From NCBI GenBank assembly GCA_024235915.1, contig JACKLO010000007.1, positions 124,001 through 188,000 on the forward strand: a stretch of 64,000 nucleotides of DNA. The letters run 5' to 3'. The notes below the pieces were generated by a model. It had not been told where the DNA came from and ran no database searches. It was given only the letters and a program-made list of their open reading frames with translations. This document shows positions 1 through 8,756 of this stretch, one piece after another. The position numbers and the translations under genes are program-made. Numbering within the stretch: position 1 is the first letter of the stretch; each line of letters begins with the position of its first letter. The stretch comes from Burkholderiaceae bacterium (GTDB lineage: Bacteria; Pseudomonadota; Gammaproteobacteria; Burkholderiales; Burkholderiaceae_C).

Positions 1-799
1 GTGCCGTGGCCAGGGCCGTCGAGCCACTGTTGACACCCCAGAACGCCGCGCGCAGCCCCGCCGCTCGGGCGCGACGGATCAGCCGTTCATAGACCGCAGG
101 CGAGCCGTGGTTGAGCACCAGGTCGACCTGCGCGGTGTCGAGGCCAGCGATCACTGCGTCGAGTTGAGCGTCGGTGACGTTGCCCCCGAAGGCCTGCCCG
201 CCGGCGAACGCCATCGCGGCTTCGGCCGCCAGGCGCTGCACATTCGCCAGGTGTTCCCGGCCGGTGGGCGAATCGCTGTGGAACAGGGCCACGCGGCGCA
301 GCCCGGTACGCCGCCCATAGGCCACCAGGGCCCGGAACTCGTCCAGGTGTTCAGCACGCACCGGAAACACCATCTCGTGCACGGGCCGGCGCAGGCCGGG
401 CGAACCGGCCATCGGGCCGATGAAAGGCGTGCGCGACGCCATGGCGACCTTCGCCACGGCACCGGACGGACCGCCCTCGACCGAACCGAAGAGCAGCAAC
501 ACGCCATCTCCGACCAGGCGCTGTGCGTTGGCTTCGGCCTGTTCCACGCGATTGCCGTCGTCCAGCGTGCGCAGTTCGATGAGCTGACCCTGCACACCGC
601 CTTCGCGGTTGGCGGCCTCCAGCGCGAGCTTGACGCCGGCGAGCGCCGCGTTGCCATGCGCGTTGCGGCCCGCTTCCAGCGTGATGCTCTGGCCGACGAC
701 CAAAGGCGCGACGGCCGCCCGGCCGATCGTGGGCGCACCCAGGCCGGCGCTCAGGCCCAGATGAAGGAGGTGCCGACGGGACAAGGAAGGCGCTGGCAT
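1..799 (-). CDS. ABC transporter substrate-binding protein, partial (C-terminus beyond window edge)
   Basis: The minus-strand frame stays open from an ATG at 799 to the window edge, giving about 266 residues without a stop. The N-terminus MPAPSLSRRHLLHLGL carries a twin-arginine-like SRRHLL motif and a hydrophobic stretch, so the product is probably exported to the periplasm. After it the protein reads like a type I periplasmic binding protein of the branched-chain amino acid/amide class: LVVGQSITL near residue 33, LFGSVEGGPSG, PFIGPMAGSP and ALFHSDSPTGREH. Such proteins capture small solutes for an ABC importer or act as stand-alone sensors; the ligand cannot be told. It is divergent from yebC and no permease gene is visible. 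The rest of the gene lies to the left of the window. Confidence 0.8.
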   Translation of the reverse strand, partial: MPAPSLSRRHLLHLGLSAGLGAPTIGRAAVAPLVVGQSITLEAGRNAHGNAALAGVKLALEAANREGGVQGQLIELRTLDDGNRVEQAEANAQRLVGDGVLLLFGSVEGGPSGAVAKVAMASRTPFIGPMAGSPGLRRPVHEMVFPVRAEHLDEFRALVAYGRRTGLRRVALFHSDSPTGREHLANVQRLAAEAAMAFAGGQAFGGNVTDAQLDAVIAGLDTAQVDLVLNHGSPAVYERLIRRARAAGLRAAFWGVNSGSTALATA

Positions 800-954
800 C
801 GGACGATGATCGGACGCCGGGGCCGGGCCCGTCAACGCCACGTCTCGCGGGGCCGACAGATCGGTGCCGGTCACGTGGCACGCCGCGGAGATCAAACGTC
901 GCCAGCCCGGCTCACAGTAGAATCGAGGGTTTTCCCAAATTCTGGTGAGGCAGC

Positions 955-1680
955 ATGGCCGGTCATTCCAAGTGGGCCAACATCCAGCACCGCAAGGGCC
1001 GTCAGGACGAGAAGCGGGGCAAGATCTGGACCCGCATCATCCGCGAAATCACGGTGGCGGCGCGCCAGGGCGGGGCCGACATCAGCGCCAACCCTCGCCT
1101 GCGGCTGGCAGTGGACAAGGCCAAGGCGGCCAACATGCCGGCCGACCGCATCAAGTACAACATCGACAAGGCCTCGGGTGCGCTGGAAGGCATCAACTAC
1201 GAGGAAATCCGCTACGAGGGCTACGGCATCGGCGGCGCGGCCATCATCGTCGACACGATGACCGACAACCGTGTGCGCACGGTGGCCGAAGTGCGCCACG
1301 CCTTCAGCAAGTACGGCGGCAATCTGGGGACCGATGGTTCCGTGGCCTTCCAGTTCAAGCACTGCGGGCAGCTGGTGTTTGCGCCGGGCACATCGGAAGA
1401 CAAGGTCATGGAAGTGGCGCTGGAGGCCGGTGCCGAGGACGTGGTCACCGACGACGATGGCGCCATCGAAGTGCTCACGGCGCCACCTGATTTCGAAGCC
1501 GTGCGCGATGCGCTGGCCGCCGTCGGGCTGACCGCCGAAATCGCGGAGGTCACGATGCGCGCGGAGAACACGATCCCGTTGACGGGTGACGACGCCGCGC
1601 GCATGCAGAAGCTGCTCGACGTCATCGAGGACCTGGACGACGTGCAGGCGGTCTATCACAACGCGGAAATCGAAGCCTGA
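955..1680 (+). CDS. yebC: YebC/PmpR family DNA-binding regulatory protein
   Basis: A 241-residue protein starting MAGHSKWANIQHRKG, the hallmark N-terminus of the YebC/PmpR/TACO1 family, and matching the usual length of about 240. The conserved GGNLGTDGSVAFQF segment lies near residue 121. Family members bind DNA as transcriptional regulators, and some promote translation of proline-rich stretches. GAGG at about 945-948 is a good ribosome binding site, and TAGAAT at 918-923 may be the -10 of its promoter. It is the first gene of a co-directional run that continues with purD, whose ATG overlaps the yebC stop by one base. Identification is firm; the targets are unknown. Confidence 0.95.
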   Translation: MAGHSKWANIQHRKGRQDEKRGKIWTRIIREITVAARQGGADISANPRLRLAVDKAKAANMPADRIKYNIDKASGALEGINYEEIRYEGYGIGGAAIIVDTMTDNRVRTVAEVRHAFSKYGGNLGTDGSVAFQFKHCGQLVFAPGTSEDKVMEVALEAGAEDVVTDDDGAIEVLTAPPDFEAVRDALAAVGLTAEIAEVTMRAENTIPLTGDDAARMQKLLDVIEDLDDVQAVYHNAEIEA

Positions 1681-2963
1681 TGAAAGTCCTCGTGATCGGC
1701 AACGGCGGCCGCGAACACGCCATCGCCTGGAAGCTTGCGCAGAGCGAGCGTGTGCAGCAGGTCTTCGTGGCGCCCGGCAACGGCGGCACGGCGGCCGACC
1801 CGGCGCTGCACAACCTGCCGATCACCGACATCGCCGCGCTGGCCGACTTTGCGCAGGCGGAGAAGATCGCACTCACCGTGGTCGGCCCCGAGGCGCCGCT
1901 GGCCGCTGGCGTGGTGGACCTGTTCCGCGCGCGCGGCCTGCGCATCTTTGGCCCCACGCAGGCGGCGGCGCAACTGGAAAGCTCCAAGGCCTTTGCCAAG
2001 TCCTTCATGCAGCGCCACGGCATTCCCACCGCGCTGTACGCGAGTTTCACCAGCGCCGCCGATGCGCACGCGCACGTGGACAAGCATGGCGCGCCCATCG
2101 TGATCAAGGCCGACGGCCTGGCCGCCGGCAAGGGCGTGGTCGTGGCCATGACGGTCGCCGAGGCGCATGAAGCCATCGACGACATGCTGGGTGCCAACCG
2201 CCTGGGCGTGAAGCACAACGCCGGCGGCGCGCGGGTGGTGATCGAGGAATTCATGGCCGGCGAGGAGGCCAGCTTCATCGTCGTCAGCGACGGCAAGAGC
2301 GTGGTCTCGCTGGCCACCAGCCAGGACCACAAGCGCGTGGGGGATGGCGACACCGGCCCCAACACCGGCGGCATGGGCGCCTACAGCCCGGCCCCGGTGG
2401 TCACGCCCGACGTGCATGCCCGCGTGATGCGCGAGATCATCCACCCGGCCATCCAGGGCATGGCCAAGGACGGCTCGCCCTTCACCGGCTTCCTCTACGC
2501 CGGCCTGATGATCGACGCCGAGGGCAAGCCGCGCACGGTGGAGTTCAACTGCCGCCTCGGCGACCCTGAGACGCAGCCCATCCTGATGCGCCTGAAGAGC
2601 GACCTCTTCGAACTGTTGATGCACGCCACCGACGGCACGCTCGACCAGGCCGAACTGCAGTGGGACCGTCGCATTGCCCTGGGCGTGGTGATGGCGGCCC
2701 ACGGCTACCCGGGTGCCGTGCGGGGCGGCGACGCCATCGGCGGCCTGCCCGAAGACGCCGAGGACCTGAAGGTCTTCCACGCCGGCACCACGCTGCAGGA
2801 CGGCCAGTTGGTCACCAGTGGGGGCCGTGTGCTCTGTGTGACGGCACTGGGCGACTCCGTGCGCCTGGCGCAGCAGCGGGCCTACGAAGGCGTGCGTGGC
2901 ATCACGATGGACGGTGCCGTCTGGCGCAGTGACATCGGTCACCGCGCGATCAAGCCGCGCTGA
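1680..2963 (+). CDS. purD: Phosphoribosylamine--glycine ligase (GAR synthetase)
   Basis: 427 residues, full length for PurD. The N-terminus MKVLVIGNGGREHAIAWKLAQS is diagnostic. The ATP-grasp portion follows (IVIKADGLAAGKGVVVA near residue 140, then EEFMAGEEASFI), with the FTGFLYAGLM and EFNCRLGDPETQ metal/ATP-site segments near residues 270-300. The enzyme makes glycinamide ribonucleotide from phosphoribosylamine, glycine and ATP in de novo purine synthesis (cytosol). Its start overlaps the yebC stop by one base (TGATG), so the two are probably translationally coupled. The yebC-purD-acyltransferase-hemF order recurs in Burkholderiales. Confidence 0.97.
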   Translation: MKVLVIGNGGREHAIAWKLAQSERVQQVFVAPGNGGTAADPALHNLPITDIAALADFAQAEKIALTVVGPEAPLAAGVVDLFRARGLRIFGPTQAAAQLESSKAFAKSFMQRHGIPTALYASFTSAADAHAHVDKHGAPIVIKADGLAAGKGVVVAMTVAEAHEAIDDMLGANRLGVKHNAGGARVVIEEFMAGEEASFIVVSDGKSVVSLATSQDHKRVGDGDTGPNTGGMGAYSPAPVVTPDVHARVMREIIHPAIQGMAKDGSPFTGFLYAGLMIDAEGKPRTVEFNCRLGDPETQPILMRLKSDLFELLMHATDGTLDQAELQWDRRIALGVVMAAHGYPGAVRGGDAIGGLPEDAEDLKVFHAGTTLQDGQLVTSGGRVLCVTALGDSVRLAQQRAYEGVRGITMDGAVWRSDIGHRAIKPR

Positions 2964-2992
2964 ACCGGCGTGGCGACACCTGGCCCTGCTGC

Positions 2993-3631
2993 GTGAGCAC
3001 GCCCGTCGCCCCCGGCGTCCCGGTCGCGCCCGTCGAACTCACCGAGCGCCCGGTGCAACTGCCCGGCAGCCGCGTCGCCCGTGCCGTGCTGCGGCTGCTG
3101 GGCTGGCGGCTGCTCTGGGACGGCCTGCCGACGCGGCAGGGTGTACTGGCCGTGTACCCGCACACCTCGAACTGGGACTTTCCGGTGGCCTTGCTGGCCA
3201 AGTGGGCACTGGGCCTGCAGGTCAAGTTCTGGGGCAAGGACACGCTGTTCCGGCCGCCGCTGTTCGGCCGCTGGATGCGCTGGCTGGGTGGCGTGCCGGT
3301 GGACCGGACCAACCCCAAGGGCATCGTGCCTGACATGGTCTCGCGCATGCGCGCGGCGCGGGAGCGCGGCGACTTCCTGTGGCTGGCGCTGGCCCCCGAA
3401 GGCACGCGGGCGGCGGACAAGGGCTGGCGCAGCGGCTTCTATCGCGTGGCGGTGGAGGCCGGCGTGCCGGTGGCGCTGGTGCACCTGGACTTCGGCCGAA
3501 AGCGGGTTGGCGTGCATTCGGTGCTGCAGCTCGGGGGAAACGCCGAGACCGACATGGCCGAGATCGCGCGACGCTTCGAGGGCGTGCGCGGCTGCCGGCC
3601 CGAACTGGCCGCGCCCATCCGGCTGACCTGA
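2993..3631 (+). CDS. PlsC-like lysophospholipid acyltransferase family protein
   Basis: A 212-residue protein starting at GTG 2993. The HX4D acyltransferase motif appears as HTSNWD near residues 57-62. A GVPVDRTNPKG segment follows near 101, and the substrate-site motif PEGTR lies near 135 (APEGTRAADKGWRSGF). These are the blocks of the PlsC/LPLAT superfamily, which transfers acyl chains to lysophospholipids or related acceptors at the inner membrane. It is shorter than E. coli PlsC and closer to the uncharacterised small 1-acylglycerol-3-phosphate acyltransferase-like proteins, so the acceptor is unknown. It sits between purD (29 bases upstream) and hemF (14 bases downstream), probably in the same transcript. 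Confidence 0.85.
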   Translation: MSTPVAPGVPVAPVELTERPVQLPGSRVARAVLRLLGWRLLWDGLPTRQGVLAVYPHTSNWDFPVALLAKWALGLQVKFWGKDTLFRPPLFGRWMRWLGGVPVDRTNPKGIVPDMVSRMRAARERGDFLWLALAPEGTRAADKGWRSGFYRVAVEAGVPVALVHLDFGRKRVGVHSVLQLGGNAETDMAEIARRFEGVRGCRPELAAPIRLT

Positions 3632-3645
3632 AGAGAGCACGGGGC

Positions 3646-4596
3646 ATGAACACGCAGGACGTCCGCCACTATTTCCTGGGTCTGCAGGACCACATCATCG
3701 GCGCGCTGGAGGCCGAGGACGGCCACGCCTTCCTGCGCGACGGCTGGACCCGTGGCCCCGAAGAGCGCCTGCAGGGCGACGGGCTGAGTCGACTGGTGGA
3801 AGAGGGCGGTGTCTTCGAACGCGGCGGCTGCAATTTCAGCCATGTGCGCGGGCCGGCGATGCCGCCTTCAGCCACGCAGCACCGGCCGGAACTGGCGGGC
3901 GCGCCCTTCGAGGCCATGGGCGTGTCGCTGGTGATGCACCCCCGCAACCCTCATGTGCCCACGGCGCACATGAACGTGCGCATGTTCGCGGCGCTGCCCG
4001 CCGACCGCGAGCCGGTGGTGTGGTTCGGCGGCGGCATGGACCTCACGCCGTACTATGGCTTCGAGGAAGACGCCGCGCACTTCCACCAGACCTGCCGCGA
4101 CGCGCTGGCGCCGTTCGGCAGTGGGCTCTACCCGCGCTTCAAGCGCTGGTGCGACGACTACTTCTTCCTCAAGCACCGCAACGAGCCGCGAGGCGTGGGT
4201 GGCGTCTTCTTCGACGACTTCTCCGAACTGGGCTTCGACCAGAGCTTCGCGATGACCCGGGCCGTGGGCGACGCCTTCGTGCAGGCCTACCTGCCGCTGG
4301 TACAGCGCCGCCGCGGCATGGCCTATGGCGAGCGCGAGCGCGATTTCCAGGCCTACCGACGTGGGCGCTATGTCGAGTTCAACCTGGTCTTCGACCGCGG
4401 CACGCTGTTCGGCCTGCAGAGCGGCGGTCGCACCGAAAGCATCCTGATGAGCATGCCGCCGGTGGTGAAGTGGCGCTACGCCTGGCAGCCCGAGGCCGGC
4501 ACGCCGGAGGCCAGGCTGTACAGCGACTTCCTGCGCCCGCGCGACTGGGCATCGTGGCCAGATGGGCCGGACTGGGCGGACGGGACGGGCGTTTGA
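3646..4596 (+). CDS. hemF: Oxygen-dependent coproporphyrinogen III oxidase
   Basis: 316 residues from ATG 3646; a longer upstream reading frame exists but begins inside the preceding gene. HemF signatures include FERGGCNFSHVRG, the metal-site stretch VPTAHMNVRMF, VWFGGGMDLTPYYGFEEDAAHFH, and the C-terminal block YVEFNLVFDRGTLFGLQSGGR followed by SILMSMPP. It converts coproporphyrinogen III to protoporphyrinogen IX using O2 in heme synthesis, which indicates an organism that grows aerobically. The stop overlaps the TTG start of nadD by four bases (TTGA). Confidence 0.97.
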   Translation: MNTQDVRHYFLGLQDHIIGALEAEDGHAFLRDGWTRGPEERLQGDGLSRLVEEGGVFERGGCNFSHVRGPAMPPSATQHRPELAGAPFEAMGVSLVMHPRNPHVPTAHMNVRMFAALPADREPVVWFGGGMDLTPYYGFEEDAAHFHQTCRDALAPFGSGLYPRFKRWCDDYFFLKHRNEPRGVGGVFFDDFSELGFDQSFAMTRAVGDAFVQAYLPLVQRRRGMAYGERERDFQAYRRGRYVEFNLVFDRGTLFGLQSGGRTESILMSMPPVVKWRYAWQPEAGTPEARLYSDFLRPRDWASWPDGPDWADGTGV

Positions 4597-5180
4597 GCCT
4601 TCGCCGCATCGCCATCTTCGGCGGCAGCTTCGACCCGCCGCACAACGCCCACGTGGCCCTGGCGCGCACCGCGCGCGAGGCGCTGGCACTGGACGAGGTG
4701 CGCTGGATCCCGGCCGGCCAGCCCTGGCAGAAGGCCCGGGCGATGACGCCGGCCGTGCACCGCGAGGCCATGGTGCGCCTGGCCATGGGCGACGAGCCGG
4801 GCCAGGTGCTCAGCCGCATCGAACTCGAACGCAGCGGCCCCAGCGTCACGCTGGACACCGTCGAGGCCTTCCGCGCGCAGGAACCCGACACCGAGTGGGT
4901 GCTGCTGATCGGCGGCGACCAATACGCCAACCTGCACACCTGGCGCGGCTGGCAGCGGCTGCTGGGCCTGACCGTGCTGGCCGTGGCGCAGCGCCCCGGG
5001 GTGCTGGCCGAACCCGATCCCGCGGTGCAGCAGCGCCCGCACCGCGTGGTGCCGCTGCCCATGCTCGACATTGCCTCCACCACCATCCGTGCGCACGTGG
5101 CGCGCGGCGACCGGGTCGACGCCCTGGTCCCGCCGGCTGTGGCGCGCTATATTGACCAGCATCACCTCTACAGGGATTGA
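4593..5180 (+). CDS. nadD: Nicotinate-nucleotide adenylyltransferase
   Basis: 195 residues if translation starts at TTG 4593, which overlaps the hemF stop; no ATG or GTG lies closer to the conserved N-terminus. The nucleotidyltransferase motif GGSFDPPHNAHVALA is near residue 9, and the C-terminal STTIR motif (SxTxxR) near residue 170. NadD adenylates nicotinate mononucleotide to deamido-NAD in NAD synthesis. The TTGA overlap suggests coupling to hemF, and rsfS follows immediately with no gap. Confidence 0.94.
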   Translation: MSLRRIAIFGGSFDPPHNAHVALARTAREALALDEVRWIPAGQPWQKARAMTPAVHREAMVRLAMGDEPGQVLSRIELERSGPSVTLDTVEAFRAQEPDTEWVLLIGGDQYANLHTWRGWQRLLGLTVLAVAQRPGVLAEPDPAVQQRPHRVVPLPMLDIASTTIRAHVARGDRVDALVPPAVARYIDQHHLYRD

Positions 5181-5927
5181 ATGGACATCCGCAAGCTGCA
5201 GCGCGCCATCGTCGACGGGCTCGAAGACGTCAAGGCCAAGGACATCGTCGTCTTCAACACCGAGCACCTGTCGCCGCTGTTTGAGCGCGTCATCGTGGCC
5301 ACCGGCTCCAGCAACCGCCAGACCAAGGCGCTGGCTGCCAGCGTGCGCGACAGCGTCAAGCAGCGCGGCATGCAGGTGCTGCGTACCGAAGGCGAGGCCA
5401 GCGGAGAATGGATCATCGTCGACTGCGGTGCCGCGGTGGCGCACATCATGCAGCCGGCCATTCGCGAGTACTACCATCTCGAGGAAATCTGGGGTGAGAA
5501 GCCGGTGTCGCTGAAGCTGGGCGCGGTGAAGACGGGGCTGGTGAAGGCCTCGGAGCCGGTGGCGCCGGCCAAGAAGGCCGCGGGGGCGAAGACCTCGGCG
5601 GCCAAGACCCCGGCGAAGAAGGTGGCTGCAAAGAAGGCCACGTCGAAGTCCACTGCACCCCAGGCGAAGCCGGCGCCGGCACGCAAGGCGGCGCCCACGA
5701 AGGCGGCCGCCACGGTGAAAAAGGCGGTCCCGGCGAAGAAGGCTGCACCCGCCAGCCCTGTGACCCCGGCCCGGGCGGCCGCACCTGCGAAGAGGGCTGC
5801 ACCGGCGAAAAAGCCCGCACCGGCCAAGAAGGTAGTGGCCAGGAAGGCCGCGCCCGCCACGAAGACCGCCCCCGCCAAGAAAGCGGCCGCACCGGCCCGC
5901 AAGCGCCCCGCGACGCCGCGGACCTGA
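5181..5927 (+). CDS. rsfS: Ribosomal silencing factor RsfS with a long Lys/Ala/Pro-rich C-terminal tail
   Basis: Residues 1 to about 115 form a normal RsfS/DUF143 domain (MDIRKLQRAIVDGLEDVKAKDI, VIVATGSSNRQTKALA, EWIIVDCGAAVAHIM, REYYHLEEIWG). RsfS binds ribosomal protein uL14 and blocks subunit joining when nutrients are short. The gene then runs on in frame for about 130 residues made of PAKKA/KKAAP/AKKAT-type repeats, nearly free of acidic and aromatic residues, resembling the C-terminal tail of histone H1 or AlgP. Typical RsfS is 105-135 residues, so the total of 248 is about double. No internal stop or start suggests a separate gene. The tail probably binds nucleic acid (rRNA or DNA). 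It lies between nadD and rlmH, the usual context. Confidence 0.93.
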   Translation: MDIRKLQRAIVDGLEDVKAKDIVVFNTEHLSPLFERVIVATGSSNRQTKALAASVRDSVKQRGMQVLRTEGEASGEWIIVDCGAAVAHIMQPAIREYYHLEEIWGEKPVSLKLGAVKTGLVKASEPVAPAKKAAGAKTSAAKTPAKKVAAKKATSKSTAPQAKPAPARKAAPTKAAATVKKAVPAKKAAPASPVTPARAAAPAKRAAPAKKPAPAKKVVARKAAPATKTAPAKKAAAPARKRPATPRT

Positions 5928-5930
5928 CCC

Positions 5931-6410
5931 ATGCGCGTGGTGGTGCTCGCCGTGGGCCAGCGCCAGCCTGCGTGGGCCGATGCTGCCTGGGCCGACTTCG
6001 CCAAGCGCTTCCCGCCGGAATGGCGCTTCGAACTGAAGGCGCTGAAAGCCGAGCCGCGTGACGCTGGCAAGACCGCTGCCCAGTGCATGGCGGCGGAGGC
6101 GTCGCGGTTCGACGCGGCCCTGACAGCGCTGGGCCGGGGCTGGCGGCGCGTGGTGCTGGACGAACGCGGTGTGCGCCAGACCACCGTGCAGTTGGCCGAA
6201 CGTCTGGCGGCCTGGCAGGCCGACGGCCGCGACGTGGTGCTGCTGATCGGCGGCCCCGACGGCCTCTATCCAACGCTCAAGCAAGGGGCCGACGACACGC
6301 TGCGCCTGTCGGACCTGACGCTGCCGCACGCCTTCGTGCGCGTGCTGCTGGCCGAGGCCCTGTACCGGGCCTGGTCCGTCAATGCCGGCCACCCCTATCA
6401 CCGCGAATGA
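5931..6410 (+). CDS. rlmH: 23S rRNA (pseudouridine-1915 N3)-methyltransferase RlmH
   Basis: 159 residues, close to the family norm of 155. The SPOUT methyltransferase features are visible: VVVLAVG at the start, VVLDERG near residue 75, the SAM-site loop VVLLIGGPDGLYP near 101-113, and the conserved C-terminus RVLLAEALYRAWSVNAGHPYHRE. It methylates pseudouridine 1915 in helix 69 of 23S rRNA. It begins three bases after the rsfS stop, the conserved rsfS-rlmH pairing, so both ribosome-acting proteins come from one message. Confidence 0.97.
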   Translation: MRVVVLAVGQRQPAWADAAWADFAKRFPPEWRFELKALKAEPRDAGKTAAQCMAAEASRFDAALTALGRGWRRVVLDERGVRQTTVQLAERLAAWQADGRDVVLLIGGPDGLYPTLKQGADDTLRLSDLTLPHAFVRVLLAEALYRAWSVNAGHPYHRE

Positions 6411-6420
6411 GCCGGACCCC

Positions 6421-7029
6421 ATGACGCTGCCGCTGTATCTCGCGTCCCAGAGCCCGCGTCGGCTGCAGCTGCTGGCGCAGATCGGTGTCGAGCCCAGCTT
6501 GCTGCTGCCGGGCGACGAGGAAGATCCAGAAGCGCTAGAAGCGGTGACGCCTGGCGAACTCCCCGCCAACTATGTCCAGCGCGTGACCGCGGCGAAGCTG
6601 CGGGCCGCCGTGGCCCGCCACAGGCGGCGCGGCCTGGCGCCGGGCGCCATCCTGTGTGCCGACACCACGGTGGCGCTGGGCCGGCGCATCCTGGGCAAGC
6701 CGGCGGACGCCGCCGAAGCGGCCGCGACGCTGGCGCTGCTGTCCGGCCGCACGCACCGGGTTCTGACCGCCGTGGCGTTGCAGTTGGGCCGTCGGCATTG
6801 GCGGTCACTGCAGGTGTCGCGTGTAAGTTTCGCGGTGCTGCCGCCTGCGGTCATCCGGGCCTACGTGGCCAGTGGCGACCCGTTCGGCAAGGCCGGCAGC
6901 TACGCCATCCAGGGTGCGCTGGCGGCCTGGGTGGCGCACATCGATGGCAGCCATTCGGGCATCATGGGGCTGCCGTTGTTCGAGACGGCACAACTGCTGC
7001 GCCGTGCCGGCGTGGAGACAAGCCTGTAA
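6421..7029 (+). CDS. maf: Maf/YhdE family nucleoside triphosphate pyrophosphatase
   Basis: 202 residues from ATG 6421; an upstream in-frame ATG at 6382 lies inside rlmH and is less likely. The Maf family is marked by LASQSPRRLQLLAQIG at the N-terminus, ILCADTTVALG near residue 78, and GDPFGKAGSYAIQGALAAW near residues 154-172, followed by SGIMGLPLFE. Family enzymes hydrolyse non-canonical or pyrimidine dNTPs; the YhdE branch prefers dTTP/UTP. It lies in the conserved rlmH-maf-rng order, 10 bases after rlmH. Confidence 0.93.
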   Translation: MTLPLYLASQSPRRLQLLAQIGVEPSLLLPGDEEDPEALEAVTPGELPANYVQRVTAAKLRAAVARHRRRGLAPGAILCADTTVALGRRILGKPADAAEAAATLALLSGRTHRVLTAVALQLGRRHWRSLQVSRVSFAVLPPAVIRAYVASGDPFGKAGSYAIQGALAAWVAHIDGSHSGIMGLPLFETAQLLRRAGVETSL

Positions 7030-7052
7030 CCCGGGCAGGACGCAACAAGAAC

Positions 7053-8540
7053 ATGGCCAGCCAGGACATCCTGATCAACTGGGCGCCGCAGGAGACCCGC
7101 GTGGCCGTCGTCGAGAACGGCGCGCTGCAGGAGCTGTACCTGGAACGCACGCTGGAGCGCGGCCAGGTGGGCAATGTCTACCTGGGCAAGGTGGCGCGTG
7201 TGCTGCCGGGCATGCAGAGCGCCTTCATCGACATCGGTGGCGAGCGCGCCGCCTTCCTGCACGTGGCCGACCTGCACGCGGCCGGCCAGGGCCATGGGCC
7301 GCGTGGGAACAATGGCGACGTGCCCCTGGTGCCGATCGAGAAACGCGTCTACGAAGGCCAGACGCTGATGGTGCAGGTGATCAAGGACGCCATCGGCACC
7401 AAGGGCGCGCGCCTGTCCACGCAGATCAGCATCGCCGGGCGCATGCTGGTCTTCCTGCCGCAGGACCGCCACATCGGCATCAGCCAGAAGATCGGCAGCC
7501 CGGAGACGCGCGAGGCACTGCGCGAGCGCATGCAGCGCCTGGCCGGTGCGGACCCGAACGGGGGTGGGGGCTTCATCCTGCGCACCAATGCCGAGGAGGC
7601 CACCGACGAGGAACTGGCCGACGACATCGCCTACCTGCGCAAGACCTGGGAGCACATCCGCAGCCAGGGCCTGAAACAGCCGCCTGGCAGCCTGCTGCAC
7701 CAGGACCTGAGCCTGGCCGAGCGTGTGCTGCGCGACCTGACGACCGACAGCACGCAGACCATCCGCATCGATTCCCGCCTGCAGTTCGACGCCCTGCAGG
7801 CCTTCGGTGCCACCTACATGCCCGGCACCCTGCCGAAGCTGGAGCACTACAAGGGCGAACGGCCGATCTTCGACCTCTTCGGCATCGAGGAGGAGATCGC
7901 GCGTGCGCTGGGCCGGCGCGTGGACCTCAAGAGCGGCGGCTACCTGATCATCGACCAGACCGAGGCGCTGACCACGGTGGACGTGAACACCGGCGGCTTC
8001 GTCGGTGCGCGCAACTTCGACGACACCATCTTCAAGACCAACCTGGAGGCGGCCGGTGCCATCGCGCGCCAGCTGCGCCTGCGCAATCTGGGCGGCATCA
8101 TCATCGTCGACTTCATCGACATGGTGCGCGAAGAACACCAGCAGGCGGTGCTGGGTGAACTGCGCAAGCAGCTGGCGCGCGACCGCGTGCGCACCACCGT
8201 CAGCGGCTTCACGCAGCTGGGGCTGGTGGAGATGACGCGCAAGCGCACGCGCGAGAGCCTGGCCCACATGTTGTGCGAACCCTGCCCGACCTGCCAGGGC
8301 CGCGGGCAGATCAAGACCGTGCGCAGTGTCTGCTACGACATCCTGCGCGAGATCCTGCGCGAGGCGCGCCAGTTCGCGCCCCGGGAGTTCCGCGTGATCG
8401 CCAGCGCGGCGGTGGTGGAGATGCTGCTGGACGAGGAGAGCACGCACCTGGCCGGGCTCAGCGAGTTCATCGGCAAGCCGATCTCGCTGTCGGCCGAGCC
8501 GACGATGAGCCCGGAGCAGTACGACATCGTGCTGATGTAG
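7053..8540 (+). CDS. rng: Ribonuclease G
   Basis: 495 residues, matching RNase G (about 490) and lacking the long C-terminal scaffold of RNase E. The N-terminus MASQDILINWAPQETRVAVVENG is typical. An S1 RNA-binding domain follows (GNVYLGKVARVLPGMQSAFIDIG, residues about 35-125). The DNase I-like catalytic block has TTVDVNTGGFVG and IIIVDFIDM carrying the metal-binding aspartates. The Zn-link is seen as EPCPTCQGRG. RNase G matures the 16S rRNA 5' end and degrades some mRNAs. It ends the housekeeping run; after it 216 bases contain no gene before the PEP-CTERM protein. Confidence 0.97.
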   Translation: MASQDILINWAPQETRVAVVENGALQELYLERTLERGQVGNVYLGKVARVLPGMQSAFIDIGGERAAFLHVADLHAAGQGHGPRGNNGDVPLVPIEKRVYEGQTLMVQVIKDAIGTKGARLSTQISIAGRMLVFLPQDRHIGISQKIGSPETREALRERMQRLAGADPNGGGGFILRTNAEEATDEELADDIAYLRKTWEHIRSQGLKQPPGSLLHQDLSLAERVLRDLTTDSTQTIRIDSRLQFDALQAFGATYMPGTLPKLEHYKGERPIFDLFGIEEEIARALGRRVDLKSGGYLIIDQTEALTTVDVNTGGFVGARNFDDTIFKTNLEAAGAIARQLRLRNLGGIIIVDFIDMVREEHQQAVLGELRKQLARDRVRTTVSGFTQLGLVEMTRKRTRESLAHMLCEPCPTCQGRGQIKTVRSVCYDILREILREARQFAPREFRVIASAAVVEMLLDEESTHLAGLSEFIGKPISLSAEPTMSPEQYDIVLM

Positions 8541-8756
8541 CCGCACGGCGGTGTCAGCGGCACCGCATCGAGCCCAACCGACGCACCTGCACCACCCGAA
8601 CAAGGGGTGACGACCGGGCCTGCCACGGCTCGTGCCGGAACGTTGGCGGAACGGTGGCTTCGCACACTGCCTGGCAGACGGCATCCGCTGTCGCGCTACC
8701 GCAGCGGGCTTGGTCCAGCCGCACGCGGCCGACCACTGTCCAGGCAGGAGCAGCCG

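Noticed and set aside
5540..5927. Separate histone-H1-like gene in the RsfS tail
   Set aside because: No start codon or ribosome site opens the tail in frame; it is continuous with the RsfS domain, so it is annotated as one protein.
4476..6569. 697-codon minus-strand open frame opposite nadD, rsfS, rlmH and maf
   Set aside because: The Gly/Arg/Leu-rich middle is the complement of the Lys/Ala repeats of RsfS; there is no independent evidence for expression.
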